The notes: generated from the sequence alone by a model not told the origin. A stretch of 64,000 nucleotides of DNA from Pedobacter sp. PACM 27299 (GCF_001412655.1 NZ_CP012996.1:186001-250000); one strand, 5' to 3'; numbered from the stretch's first letter, positions 1-9,397 are shown. Translations and numbers: made by a program.

Positions 1-2700
1 AATGATGTACTGGAAAGCATAGTTGCCCATACCAATAGCCATGTAGCTGCCTTCTATTTATTGGAAGAGGAAAGCCAGCTGGAATTGATCGCAGGCTATG
101 CGCTGCTGGAAAGAGAGCGTCAGCAAACTTTAAGATTAGGAGAAGGACTTGCCGGTCAGGCCTGGAAATCTGCGAAACAGATTTTAATCAACGATATTCC
201 TGATGAAGAATTAACCATCAGCTATGCTGCCGGAAATACCAAGCCGCGAAATGTGGTTGCCGTTCCTGTTTTTCGACATAACGAACTGGTTGGCGTGTTG
301 GAACTGGGCTCTTTAAATACCTATAGCCCTTTACAACTGGATTTCATAAACACGATTTCTACAAATGTAGGTATTGCTATTCACGTGTCTCAAAACCGTA
401 AGAAATTACAAGAATTCCTGGAAGAAACACAGGCGCAAGCAGAAGAATTACAGGCACAACATAGTGAACTGGAAGGTTTGAACGCCGAATTGGAAGCGCA
501 GACTCAGAAAATACAAACCTCAGAAGAGGAGCTGCGGGTGCAGCAGGAAGAGCTTTTACAAAGTAATCAGGAGCTTGAAGAGCGCACCAGCTTACTGGAG
601 GAAAAAAATCAACTGATTCAGGAACGCAACCTGGACATTCAGCAAAAAGCCGAACAGCTGGAGCAAAGCACAAAATATAAATCGGAATTCCTGGCCAATA
701 TGTCTCACGAATTGAGAACACCATTGAATTCCATCTTGTTGCTTTCTAAGCTGATGTCTGATAATAAGGATCTGGACGAAGAATATATTGAGTACGCAGA
801 GGTGATTCAAAGCTCTGGACAAGGATTACTGGCCCTGATTGATGAAATTCTCGACCTCTCTAAGATTGAGGCCGGAAAGATGAAACTGGAATTTGCCGAG
901 GTGCCAATGACGGAAGTAGCGGCAGATATGCGCTCCTTATTCTCGCCTTTGGCTGCCGATAAAAAGCTGGAGCTGGAATTAGAACTGGCCCCAGATCTGC
1001 CACTGGTAGAAACAGACAAGATGCGACTGGAGCAAGTGCTTAAAAATTTGCTTTCCAATGCCATTAAGTTTACCAGCAAAGGGAAGGTAAGCATGAGCAT
1101 CAAAAAAGATGAAACGAAGAAATTCTTGTTGTTTAAGGTGTCAGATACTGGGATCGGAATCCCCGCCAATAAACAAGCGATGATCTTTGAAGCGTTTCAA
1201 CAGGCAGATGGCTCCACACGACGCAATTTTGGAGGAACAGGCCTAGGACTTTCGATTAGCCGTGAGCTGGCGAAATTATTGGGCGGCGAAATACAGTTGA
1301 GCAGTCAGGAGCAAGTAGGTAGTGAATTTACCCTGAAATTACCGATCAAACATGCTGATGCCTTGATTTCTGGTTTCGCTGAGTCAGAAGCTGCAGTGAT
1401 TGCTAAACCCATTTTCGCTGAACCATTCGTGGAAGCACCTATCGCACGTTTCACCGTGCAAAATATCCCTCAGGAGATTGCCGATGACAGGGATGATATT
1501 CAGCCAGGTGATAAAGTAATTCTGATCGTCGAAGATGATACTAATTTTGCAAAAACACTGCTGCAATTTACCAGAAAACGTGGCTATAAAGGAATTGTAG
1601 CGGTAAGAGGTGACGTTGGTATCGAGCTGGCCAACCTATACAAACCATTGGCAATTTTACTGGACATTCAGCTGCCGGTAAAAGATGGCTGGCAGGTGAT
1701 GGAAGAATTGAAATCTAATCCCGCAACCAAGCCAATTCCAGTACATATCATGTCCTCTCTGGAAGTGAAAAAGGAAAGCCTGCTGAAAGGTGCGGTTGAT
1801 TTTATCAATAAACCGGTGGCCCTGGAACAGATCAAGAATATTTTCCAGAAACTCGAAGATGCATTTAGCCGCTCTCCGAAAAAAGTATTGATCGTTGAAG
1901 AAAATAAACAGCATGCCGAAGCATTGAGCTTCTTCCTCAGCAATTATAACATTCAAACGGAAGTAGTCAATAATGTAGGAGAAAGTATTGGTGCCTTACA
2001 TAAAAATGAGGTCGACTGTGTGATCCTTGACATGGGTATTCCGGATAAGAACGCATACGAGACCTTGGAAACCATTAAAAAGAGTGAAGGATTGGAGAAT
2101 TTACCGATCATCATCTTTACCGGTAAAAACTTGTCGAAAGGGGAGGAAATCAGAATCAAGCAATACGCAGATTCTATCGTTGTTAAAACAGCACATTCTT
2201 ACCAGAGAATCCTGGATGAGGCTGGTTTGTTCCTTCACCTGGTAGAGGAAAAAGAAACAGAAGGAAGACATAAAAATAAAAAACAAGCTACCGAGCAACT
2301 GGGTGGATTATATGAGGTCCTCAATAATAAAACAGTTTTAATTGCCGACGATGATGTTAGAAACATTTTCTCACTCACTAAAGCATTAGAGCAGCATAAG
2401 ATGAATGTTTTAGCGGCTACGGATGGAAAAGAAGCCCTACAGCTGCTTAAAGAGAATCCAACTGTAGATATTGTCCTTATGGATATGATGATGCCGGAGA
2501 TGGACGGATATGAAAGTACCAGGGAGATTAGAAAAATTCCAACCTTCAAACAATTGCCTATCCTGGCTGTTACTGCGAAAGCAATGATGGGCGACCGGGA
2601 AAAGTGTATTGCAGCGGGTGCTTCCGACTATATTTCCAAACCGGTAGACATCGATCAGCTCATCTCCTTGCTCAGGGTATGGCTTTATGATAAAGCGTAA
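1..2700 (+). CDS. Hybrid sensor histidine kinase with GAF and three receiver domains (5' partial)
   Basis: The reading frame is open to base 1, so the true start lies upstream and the TTG at 61 is not the start. Order seen: end of a GAF domain (to about base 380), a long Glu/Gln-rich coiled coil (about 400-690), a HisKA domain with the SHELRTP H-box (His codon 706-708), a HATPase_c domain (N-box NLLSNAIKF, DTGIGIP, GGTGLGLS), then three receiver domains with phosphoacceptor Asp at about 1663, 2029 and 2482. The second receiver has Glu-Glu in place of the usual acidic Asp pair. There is no membrane segment in the visible part, so it probably senses a cytoplasmic signal through GAF or an upstream region. 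It heads a signalling cluster with two response regulators, cheR and cheB, and phosphorelay to the free regulators is likely. The ligand is unknown. Confidence 0.93.
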   Translation, partial: NDVLESIVAHTNSHVAAFYLLEEESQLELIAGYALLERERQQTLRLGEGLAGQAWKSAKQILINDIPDEELTISYAAGNTKPRNVVAVPVFRHNELVGVLELGSLNTYSPLQLDFINTISTNVGIAIHVSQNRKKLQEFLEETQAQAEELQAQHSELEGLNAELEAQTQKIQTSEEELRVQQEELLQSNQELEERTSLLEEKNQLIQERNLDIQQKAEQLEQSTKYKSEFLANMSHELRTPLNSILLLSKLMSDNKDLDEEYIEYAEVIQSSGQGLLALIDEILDLSKIEAGKMKLEFAEVPMTEVAADMRSLFSPLAADKKLELELELAPDLPLVETDKMRLEQVLKNLLSNAIKFTSKGKVSMSIKKDETKKFLLFKVSDTGIGIPANKQAMIFEAFQQADGSTRRNFGGTGLGLSISRELAKLLGGEIQLSSQEQVGSEFTLKLPIKHADALISGFAESEAAVIAKPIFAEPFVEAPIARFTVQNIPQEIADDRDDIQPGDKVILIVEDDTNFAKTLLQFTRKRGYKGIVAVRGDVGIELANLYKPLAILLDIQLPVKDGWQVMEELKSNPATKPIPVHIMSSLEVKKESLLKGAVDFINKPVALEQIKNIFQKLEDAFSRSPKKVLIVEENKQHAEALSFFLSNYNIQTEVVNNVGESIGALHKNEVDCVILDMGIPDKNAYETLETIKKSEGLENLPIIIFTGKNLSKGEEIRIKQYADSIVVKTAHSYQRILDEAGLFLHLVEEKETEGRHKNKKQATEQLGGLYEVLNNKTVLIADDDVRNIFSLTKALEQHKMNVLAATDGKEALQLLKENPTVDIVLMDMMMPEMDGYESTREIRKIPTFKQLPILAVTAKAMMGDREKCIAAGASDYISKPVDIDQLISLLRVWLYDKA

Positions 2701-2742
2701 ATTGAAAAAGGTTTAAATGAAATGCTCAATTGTTTTTGATAT

Positions 2743-3111
2743 ATGGCAGAGAATAAAATATTAATAGTAGACGACGATAACAGGAATATATTTGCCCTTT
2801 CGGCAGTGTTAAAGTCAAAAGGTTTTCAATGTGTTTCGGCAATAGGTGGGGAAGAAGGATTAGATCTGCTGAAAAAAGAGAAAGGAATAGCAGTGGTGTT
2901 AATGGACATGATGATGCCCGGAATGGACGGTTATCAGGCCATGGCGCAAATGAGTAGACATCCGGAGCTAAAAGAAATCCCCGTGATCGCCGTAACAGCA
3001 CAAGCCATGCTGGGAGATCGTGAACGGTGCCTGAATGCAGGTGCCGTTGGTTATGTTTCCAAACCGATCAACGTGGATGAATTAACAGACCTGCTTAAGC
3101 TTTATATTTAA
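2743..3111 (+). CDS. Single-domain response regulator (CheY-like)
   Basis: A 122-residue receiver domain with no output domain. The acidic patch (VDDD), the phosphoacceptor Asp in VLMDMMMPGMDG, the conserved Thr (VTAQAM) and the Lys in SKPIN are all present, so it should be phosphorylated. It closely resembles the third receiver of the kinase just upstream (shared MDMMMP core and AMLGDRE/AMMGDRE segment), which suggests it arose from that domain and receives phosphate from the same kinase. It lies 42 bp after the kinase and 6 bp before cheR, in one transcription unit. Its output partner is unknown. Confidence 0.92.
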   Translation: MAENKILIVDDDNRNIFALSAVLKSKGFQCVSAIGGEEGLDLLKKEKGIAVVLMDMMMPGMDGYQAMAQMSRHPELKEIPVIAVTAQAMLGDRERCLNAGAVGYVSKPINVDELTDLLKLYI

Positions 3112-3117
3112 CCTAAT

Positions 3118-3939
3118 TTGGAACTTCCCGCTGTTAATGACGATCAGGTTGAAATCCTGCTTACAGATCTTCTGGAGCAATATGGCTATGATTTTACGGG
3201 GTATTCTAAAGCCTCTTTAAAAAGAAGGATAAACCGTTTATATGCCCTTGATAAATCGCTCAGTTTTGCCGAATTTCGGTACAAAGTAAATAATGATCCG
3301 CTTTATTTTAAGCGGTTTGTTGAACAGATTACGGTAAATGTGACGGAAATGTTTCGTGATCCACAGTTTTTTAAAACACTGAGAGAACAGGTACTACCCC
3401 AACTGGGCACCTATCCCTTTATTCGGATCTGGCTGGCCGGATGCTCTACCGGAGAAGAGGCCTACTCCATTTCTATTGTTTTAAAAGAGCTCAATTTATT
3501 GCATAAATCATTAATCTATGCCACTGATTTAAATCCTGCAGTACTCGAGAAAGCCGCTCAGGGGATGTTTGCATTGGCGCAAATGAAACAATACTCGGAA
3601 AATTATATTGCAGCCGGTGGAACGCAGGATTTTTCCAGCTACTACAGTGCAAATTATTCCCTTGCTAAATTTGATGATGAGCTGAAAAGTAAAATCATCT
3701 TTTCTACGCATAACCTGGTTTCAGACCATTCCTTCAATGAATTTCAACTCATCCTATGCCGAAATGTTCTGATCTATTTTGACCGGGACCTGCAGAATAA
3801 AGTGCTTGAACTTTTTGATGATAGTTTGGAAGATTTGGGTTATCTCGCATTAGGAACAAAAGAAACGATTGAATTTTCGGATATTCACAAACAATATAAA
3901 CGATTACCAGGAAATAAAATTTGGAGGAAACAACGCTAA
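3118..3939 (+). CDS. cheR: CheR-type protein-glutamate O-methyltransferase
   Basis: A 273-residue protein with an N-terminal CheR_N helical domain followed by the SAM-binding methyltransferase domain (AGCSTGEEAYS SAM motif; LCRNVLIYFD near the C-terminus). Family members methylate glutamates on chemoreceptors. No receptor gene is visible here, so the substrate may be the GAF/coiled-coil kinase upstream or a protein outside the window. The start is TTG: the previous gene's stop lies three codons upstream in the same frame, and there is no in-frame ATG before the conserved CheR_N sequence. The stop codon overlaps the cheB start (TAATG). Confidence 0.92.
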   Translation: MELPAVNDDQVEILLTDLLEQYGYDFTGYSKASLKRRINRLYALDKSLSFAEFRYKVNNDPLYFKRFVEQITVNVTEMFRDPQFFKTLREQVLPQLGTYPFIRIWLAGCSTGEEAYSISIVLKELNLLHKSLIYATDLNPAVLEKAAQGMFALAQMKQYSENYIAAGGTQDFSSYYSANYSLAKFDDELKSKIIFSTHNLVSDHSFNEFQLILCRNVLIYFDRDLQNKVLELFDDSLEDLGYLALGTKETIEFSDIHKQYKRLPGNKIWRKQR

Positions 3940-4502
3940 TGAAGAAGTGTAGAGCATTTATCATCGGAGGTTCCGCAGGAAGCCTGGAAGTACTGTTAAA
4001 GGTCCTGCCAGCTGTAAACCCAAGCCTTTCCTTTCCGATTGTTATTGTCATACACCGAAAACATGGAGCCGATTCTTTACTGCCAGGTTTACTTTCCTCA
4101 AGAACAACAATGCCCGTTAAGGAAGCTGATGAGAAGGAAATGATGGTTCCTGGAATCATTTATATTGCCCCCTCAGATTATCATTTACTGATTGAAATGG
4201 ACCGTACTTTCTCTTTAGACTACTCAGAAAAAGTGAACTATTCCAGGCCAGCGATAGATGTGACCTTTCAGACCGCAGCAGAAGCGTTTAAAGAGGAGCT
4301 GGTTTGCCTGCTGCTTTCGGGCTCTAATGCCGACGGAGTAAATGGGTTGGCAACCGTAAAACAATGGGGCGGGATAGCTGTTATTCAGCATCCAGACTCT
4401 GCTCAAGTAGCCTATATGCCAGAACAGGCAAGGAAAAATGTAGCCATAGATCGTATCTTACGTATCGAGGAAATTGCAGCGTTTATAAATTTACTAAGCT
4501 AG
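3939..4502 (+). CDS. cheB: CheB-type protein-glutamate methylesterase without receiver domain
   Basis: About 187 residues, corresponding to the CheB catalytic domain alone. Seen: the GGSAGS motif with the nucleophilic Ser, IHR with the active-site His, IYIAPSDYH, and LLSGSNADG with the catalytic Asp. The usual N-terminal receiver is missing, so its activity cannot be controlled by phosphorylation in cis; the free receivers on either side could act in trans. A longer TTG start at 3921 exists, but ATG 3939 is preferred because a GGAGG sequence lies at 3923-3927 and the cheR stop overlaps this ATG. The natural antagonist of the cheR product. Confidence 0.92.
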   Translation: MKKCRAFIIGGSAGSLEVLLKVLPAVNPSLSFPIVIVIHRKHGADSLLPGLLSSRTTMPVKEADEKEMMVPGIIYIAPSDYHLLIEMDRTFSLDYSEKVNYSRPAIDVTFQTAAEAFKEELVCLLLSGSNADGVNGLATVKQWGGIAVIQHPDSAQVAYMPEQARKNVAIDRILRIEEIAAFINLLS

Positions 4503-4520
4503 AAACAACAATATATATAA

Positions 4521-4886
4521 ATGGGGAATTCGAAAAAGGTTTTTGTGTTTGATGACAATGCGGATATTTTGGAATTGTGTACGATCATTCTGGAGGATGC
4601 AGGCTATGAGATTAAAACCTCTGCGACTTCTAACCAGATCATTGATCAGGTAATGGCCTATATGCCAGATATCATCTTTATGGACAACTGGCTGCCGGAT
4701 GTGGGCGGCATTGACGCGACAAGGGAATTGAAAAGCGATGAACGCTTAAAAAATATTCCTGTGATTTATTTTACCGCTAATAATGATGTGAAATCTCTGG
4801 CAGAACAAGCTGGAGCGGATGGTTACTTGTCTAAGCCCTTTGATATTCAAGAGCTGGAAGACATTATTGAAAAACACCTAATGTAG
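4521..4886 (+). CDS. Single-domain response regulator
   Basis: A 121-residue receiver with DDN at the acidic patch, phosphoacceptor Asp in IIFMDNWLPD, Thr in YFTANN and Lys in LSKPFD. No output domain. It is less similar to the kinase receivers than the regulator at 2743, so it may be a downstream acceptor of the relay rather than a copy of the kinase domain. It is the last gene of the signalling unit: a strong terminator begins 11 bp after its stop codon. Confidence 0.9.
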   Translation: MGNSKKVFVFDDNADILELCTIILEDAGYEIKTSATSNQIIDQVMAYMPDIIFMDNWLPDVGGIDATRELKSDERLKNIPVIYFTANNDVKSLAEQAGADGYLSKPFDIQELEDIIEKHLM

Positions 4887-4896
4887 TTTTATAAGT

Positions 4897-4937
4897 AAAA
4901 AGGTCAATAACCAATAGCTGGTTATTGACCTTTTTTT
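4897..4937. terminator. Bidirectional intrinsic terminator
   Basis: A perfect stem of about 16 bp (AAAAAGGTCAATAACC with its complement) around a 7-nt loop, flanked by an A run on the left and a T run on the right. It can serve both the signalling cluster (+) and the convergent peptidase gene (-). Confidence 0.93.
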
Positions 4938-4957
4938 ATGGGAAAGATTAGGCCTGT

Positions 4958-6640
4958 TTATTTTACGCCAAGTACATCTACACCCTGCTCAAAAATTACA
5001 TCCACAGGAATGCCTTTTTGAGTTAGCTTGTCTAAGTCTTTTTGTAATTCAGGACTAATTACCGCATTCTCTTTTTGAACTTTCGCTACCGCCGCCTTAT
5101 CACCATTCCCCTGAAGGGTAATGATCAGTTTGCTCAGCTTGTTCATTGCCGTTTCGAATTTAGTGAAATCTACTTTATAGGTGCCGTTCTCATTTCTGAT
5201 GAAAGCGCCATTCTCTTTGAAGAAGTTGAAACATTGCATATTGGCTTTACCATGAGCACTTGCTGCGCCAAATCTTACTGAACGTAAGATCCCTGCCATA
5301 TAAGTGGTATAGAAAGTCTTTAAATCACCTTCCAGCTCACCCTTTTTCAGTAATCCTGTGACCATATATAGCCCCAATACATCAGCTTTTCCTTCTTCTA
5401 ACCAGGAATATTGCTCTTGCAAAGCTTCTTTTACGAAACCTCTACCAGTAACTGTTTTCTTGATTCCTAAACCATGAGCAACCTCATGGAACATCACATT
5501 GGCAAAGAAAGCATCGAAATTGATGTATTGCTGCTGGTCTTTGTCGATCAGTTCTTTTGAAATTGGCACCAGGATCTTGTCAAACTTGGCTTTCATCGCA
5601 TTTTTCAATTGAGAACGTCTTGTTCCTTTTTTCTGTTGAATGATCTCATCATTCGGCAGGTTTACAGCAATTGTTTTTGATCCAGCATTACAGTCTCCAG
5701 CATAATAAACAACATCATAAGCGTTCAATTCAGAGTCTGTACCTGGTTTTTCTTTTTTATACTTTGCATCAACTGGTAATCCTTCTTGTAATTGAGGCAG
5801 CATGGCTACATATTTAGCCAGGCGCTTGCTCCAAACCTTATCTTTTACCAATACATAAGATTCATAAGAAGCTCTGGCATTGAATAGTTTATCTTCATAA
5901 TTCTCAATTGGGCCGATGATGATGTCCAGATTATTGGTTTTCATGTCTAACCAGGCATAATCACTTGCGGTAAAATCATCTGAAGTTAAAGCATCTGCAC
6001 GCAGGTTCAGGTATTTTTTGAATCCTGCATCTTCCGTTAATAAAGCGGCTTGTTTCAATAATGAAGAGGCATTTTGTAATTCTGAAGCAAATAAGACATG
6101 GTAAGGAATTTCCGTTAATTTTCCGGTACTGTCTTTTTGGATTACAGAATACTGGTTGAACTTGTCTTTAAGGTCTGATTTTTCCAGCTCTGCTTTCGTC
6201 ATTCCTGCAGGGTAAAAAGTAGCTCCATCAGGTTTTGTGCCGATGCCGGCAATAAATGGCTTATCTCCGTTTAAGCGATCCCATGGGCCATAATTGATCC
6301 ATACAAAAGCTTTGGTTTTTTCATCTTTTATAGTACTTAATAAGCTGTCGCGCTGTGGATAAGCCTGTTTCCAGAACAAATCATCCATAATCTGTGCAGC
6401 CTGAATCAATAAAGGCAAGATCTTACGGTCGGTAGCAGATAAATCGTTCAGGTTGGTGCTCAATTTCACTTTCTCATAGATGGCAATCCGCTCGTTTACG
6501 TAACGTTGCAAGCTGTCTTCACTGGAAGTGACTGCTTTGGCATGGGTATTGGTGTTTCCCTGAGGATTACCACAAGACGAAATCCCTGTAGCGATCGCGC
6601 ATCCGGCAATAATAAGCGTTAATTTGCTTAAGTTCTTCAT
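4958..6640 (-). CDS. Lipoprotein zinc peptidase of the dipeptidyl-peptidase III (M49) type
   Basis: 560 residues. The N-terminus is a lipoprotein signal (hydrophobic stretch ending in GISSC, lipidated Cys23), so the enzyme is anchored in the envelope. The zinc motif is HEVAH at 385-389, followed by EEGKAD at 415-420, which fits the second M49 motif EExxAE/D. Classical DPP III has a six-residue HExxGH; the five-residue HExxH form is known from some bacterial members. M49 enzymes remove dipeptides from the N-terminus of short peptides. Monocistronic; a -7 box (6667-6674) lies 26 bp upstream. An older database label of dihydrofolate reductase for such proteins is not supported by anything seen here. 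Confidence 0.8.
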   Translation of the reverse strand: MKNLSKLTLIIAGCAIATGISSCGNPQGNTNTHAKAVTSSEDSLQRYVNERIAIYEKVKLSTNLNDLSATDRKILPLLIQAAQIMDDLFWKQAYPQRDSLLSTIKDEKTKAFVWINYGPWDRLNGDKPFIAGIGTKPDGATFYPAGMTKAELEKSDLKDKFNQYSVIQKDSTGKLTEIPYHVLFASELQNASSLLKQAALLTEDAGFKKYLNLRADALTSDDFTASDYAWLDMKTNNLDIIIGPIENYEDKLFNARASYESYVLVKDKVWSKRLAKYVAMLPQLQEGLPVDAKYKKEKPGTDSELNAYDVVYYAGDCNAGSKTIAVNLPNDEIIQQKKGTRRSQLKNAMKAKFDKILVPISKELIDKDQQQYINFDAFFANVMFHEVAHGLGIKKTVTGRGFVKEALQEQYSWLEEGKADVLGLYMVTGLLKKGELEGDLKTFYTTYMAGILRSVRFGAASAHGKANMQCFNFFKENGAFIRNENGTYKVDFTKFETAMNKLSKLIITLQGNGDKAAVAKVQKENAVISPELQKDLDKLTQKGIPVDVIFEQGVDVLGVK

Positions 6641-6666
6641 ATTGATTTTTGTTTTTTTATCGGTAG

Positions 6667-6674
6667 CAAAGTTA
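6667..6674 (-). promoter_or_regulatory. -7 promoter box of the M49 peptidase gene
   Basis: Reads TAACTTTG on the minus strand, a full match to the Bacteroidota TAnnTTTG element, 26 bp before the ATG. No convincing -33 TTG at the usual spacing. Confidence 0.6.
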
Positions 6675-6778
6675 CATCAAATGCGGGCATTTTTGTCGTT
6701 ATCCTGCATTGATATGAGTATAAGATGGCAACTAAATTAGTAAAAAATAGTAATTTTACCACTTCTATCCCCTCTACT

Positions 6779-7612
6779 ATGATACAAACCTTTCAAATTA
6801 AAAGCGCGGGCTTAATGATGGGCGCCTTATTTTTTATGGCTTCCTGTTCCACAAATAAGTACGCAGCGACGAATAAAATCTATAAGGATCAGGCTACTGG
6901 ATTTGCCGAAATTATCAAATCAACCCCCCCGGTAAAGCAGAGCAAAGAGACGCTGGATCCAACGATGCAAGATTGGATTGGTTCTGTAAATTTTGGAATG
7001 CGCCGTCCAAACTTTGTGATCCTGCACCATACTGCACAGGACTCCCTGAACCAGACAGTGAAAACTTTTCTGAATAAGAAAGCCGAAGTAAGCGCACATT
7101 ATGTGATCGGCAGAGATGGTAAAGTGGTTCAGATGGTGAACGAATACCTACGTTCTAACCATGCAGGAGTAGGGAAATGGGGCAATGATACAGACCTGAA
7201 CTCTTCTTCGATTGGCATTGAGCTTGATAATAATGGTAAAGAGAAATTTGCAGATGCCCAAATAAACAGTCTGGTGACACTTTTAGGCGTACTAAAGAAG
7301 AAATACAATATTCCTGCAGCTAACTTTATTGGCCATTCCGATGTTGCGCCTAGGCGCAAAGTAGACCCTTTAAATTTCCCCTGGAAGGTTTTGGCGAAAA
7401 AAGGATTCGGACTATGGTATGATGAGGTGTTAAAAATGCCGCCGGTAGATTTTAATACAGAACTGGCATTGAGAGCAATCGGATACAATGTAACCAATGT
7501 AAGCTCCGCGATAGTGGCCTTTAAAATTCATTTTGTACAAACGGACATCACACCGGTTTTGACACCAGCAGATAAGCTGATCTTGTTCAATTTATACACT
7601 AAATACTTATAG
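6779..7612 (+). CDS. N-acetylmuramoyl-L-alanine amidase (amidase_2), lipoprotein
   Basis: 277 residues from ATG 6779. This start gives a clean lipoprotein signal (hydrophobic stretch ending FMASC, lipidated Cys23). The ATG at 6725 would add 18 polar residues before it and lies upstream of a promoter-like TAATTTTA at 6751-6758. The amidase_2 core is visible: VILHHTAQ, HYVIGRDGKV, NHAGVGKW, SIGIELDNNG and IGHSDVAPRRKVDP, supplying the zinc ligands and catalytic residues. It should cleave the amide between MurNAc and the stem peptide during wall turnover or recycling on the inner leaflet of the outer membrane. It runs divergently from the M49 peptidase. Confidence 0.9.
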   Translation: MIQTFQIKSAGLMMGALFFMASCSTNKYAATNKIYKDQATGFAEIIKSTPPVKQSKETLDPTMQDWIGSVNFGMRRPNFVILHHTAQDSLNQTVKTFLNKKAEVSAHYVIGRDGKVVQMVNEYLRSNHAGVGKWGNDTDLNSSSIGIELDNNGKEKFADAQINSLVTLLGVLKKKYNIPAANFIGHSDVAPRRKVDPLNFPWKVLAKKGFGLWYDEVLKMPPVDFNTELALRAIGYNVTNVSSAIVAFKIHFVQTDITPVLTPADKLILFNLYTKYL

Positions 7613-7665
7613 ACTCCTTTGCAGGCACTTTCATGGGGAAGGCGTAGGAAAATTCACTGCTGAAA

Positions 7666-7705
7666 AAAGGCCAGATTCACGGATATTTCCGCGGATCTGG
7701 CCTTT
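7666..7705. terminator. Terminator between convergent amidase and glnS
   Basis: Stem AAAGGCCAGAT / ATCTGGCCTTT (11 bp, perfect) with an 18-nt loop, A-rich before and T-rich after. It sits between two convergent genes and can act in both directions. Confidence 0.85.
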
Positions 7706-7735
7706 AATATTTAACCTTTATTTTAGGGGTTGATG

Positions 7736-9397
7736 TTATTTTTTTGCTTTCGCCCAGGCATCTTTCAATCCAACCGTACGGTTAAAGATCAAATGATCCG
7801 GAGTAGATTCCTGATCTACGCAGTAATAACCTTTACGGATAAACTGGTATCTCGAATCCAGGTCTGCACTGGCTAAATAAGGCTCGATATAGGCTTCCTT
7901 AATCACTTCAACGCTATCTGGGTTCAGGTAATCTTTGAAATCACCTTCTTCAGCATCTGGAGATTCTACGGTAAACAAGCGATCATAAGTTCTGATTTCT
8001 GCTTTTTTAGCATGTTTGGTACTTACCCAGTGAATCGTTCCTTTTACGTTGATACCGCTGGTATCTTCGCCACTTTTCGATTCCGGAATATAGGTACAAT
8101 GAACCTCAGTTACGTTTCCTGCTTCATCTTTAACGAAGTTTTCACATTGTACGATGTAAGCATGTTTCAATCTTACGGTAGCACCAGGCGCTAGTCTGAA
8201 CCATTTTTTAGCCGGTTCTTCCATGAAATCTTCGCGCTCAATCCAAAGCTCATTGCTGAAAGGAATGGCTCTGATTCCACCTTTATCTTCTGCTTCAGGG
8301 TTGTTCTCACCATTTAAGGTTTCTTCTTGTCCTTCAGGATAATTAGTAATGATCAGTTTAATCGGGTCTAAAACCGCCATCACTCTATTTGCTATTTTAT
8401 TCAGGTGCTCACGTACGCAGAATTCTAATAAGCTCAGTTCGATCAGGTTTTCTCTTTTAGCAATCCCGATTCTTTCGCAGAATTCACGGATACTATCAGG
8501 AGTATATCCTCTTCTTCTCAAACCGCTGATGGTAGGCATACGCGGATCGTCCCATCCGGTTACCACACCTTCATTTACCAATTGAAGCAATTTTCTCTTA
8601 CTCATTACGGTATAAGAAAGATTTAAACGGGCAAATTCATATTGTTTAGAAGGGAAAATTTCCAGATGCTCAATAAACCAATCGTACAGTTCACGGTGAG
8701 ATACGTACTCTAAAGTACAGATCGAATGCGTGATTTGCTCAATGCTGTCACTCTGTCCATGTGCAAAGTCGTACATCGGATAAATACACCATTTATTACC
8801 TGTACGGTGATGCTCTGCATGTTTGATGCGGTAAATAATCGGATCCCGCATGATCATATTCGGGCTGGACATATCTGCCTTCGCTCTTAAAATACGTGCG
8901 CCATCAGGAAATTCACCAGCTTTCATACGGCCAAACAAGTCCAGGTTCTCTGCAATGCTGCGGGAACGGTATGGGCTGTCTGTACCAGGTTCTGTTGGGG
9001 TACCTTTCAAGGCAGCGATTTCTTCCGCAGTACTGTCGTCGATATAAGCCAGGCCTTTTTCAATCAGTTTAACTGCGAAATCGTATAAAGTATCAAAGTA
9101 ATCTGAAGTATACAGTTCATTTTTCCACTCAAAACCAAGCCATTTAATGTCTTCCTGCTGGCTATCTACGTATTCGGTTTTCTCAGTTACTGGGTTGGTA
9201 TCATCAAACCTAAGGTTTGTATAGCCACCATATTTCTTAGTCAGACCGAAGTTCAGGCAAATTGCCTTTGCGTGTCCGATGTGTAAATAACCATTGGGTT
9301 CAGGCGGAAAACGAGTAACTAGGGTCTCGTATTTTCCACTTTTCAAATCGTTTTCAATGATCTCTTCAATAAAGTTCAATGATCTTTCCTCACTCAT
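7736..9397 (-). CDS. glnS: Glutaminyl-tRNA synthetase
   Basis: 553 residues from the ATG at 9395-9397 (MSEERSLNF). A start 11 codons earlier is possible on paper but falls inside the promoter box at 9419-9426. Class I signature HIGH at 39-42 in RFPPEPNGYLHIGHAK and the KMSKS equivalent VMSKRK near 264. The length and the Pro-rich motif match GlnRS rather than GluRS. It charges tRNA-Gln directly, so this organism does not depend only on the amidotransferase route. Monocistronic. Confidence 0.97.
   Translation of the reverse strand: MSEERSLNFIEEIIENDLKSGKYETLVTRFPPEPNGYLHIGHAKAICLNFGLTKKYGGYTNLRFDDTNPVTEKTEYVDSQQEDIKWLGFEWKNELYTSDYFDTLYDFAVKLIEKGLAYIDDSTAEEIAALKGTPTEPGTDSPYRSRSIAENLDLFGRMKAGEFPDGARILRAKADMSSPNMIMRDPIIYRIKHAEHHRTGNKWCIYPMYDFAHGQSDSIEQITHSICTLEYVSHRELYDWFIEHLEIFPSKQYEFARLNLSYTVMSKRKLLQLVNEGVVTGWDDPRMPTISGLRRRGYTPDSIREFCERIGIAKRENLIELSLLEFCVREHLNKIANRVMAVLDPIKLIITNYPEGQEETLNGENNPEAEDKGGIRAIPFSNELWIEREDFMEEPAKKWFRLAPGATVRLKHAYIVQCENFVKDEAGNVTEVHCTYIPESKSGEDTSGINVKGTIHWVSTKHAKKAEIRTYDRLFTVESPDAEEGDFKDYLNPDSVEVIKEAYIEPYLASADLDSRYQFIRKGYYCVDQESTPDHLIFNRTVGLKDAWAKAKK

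Noticed and set aside
6725..6778. Longer start for the amidase at 6725
   Set aside because: It would put 18 polar residues before a clear lipoprotein signal and would start upstream of the promoter-like TAATTTTA.
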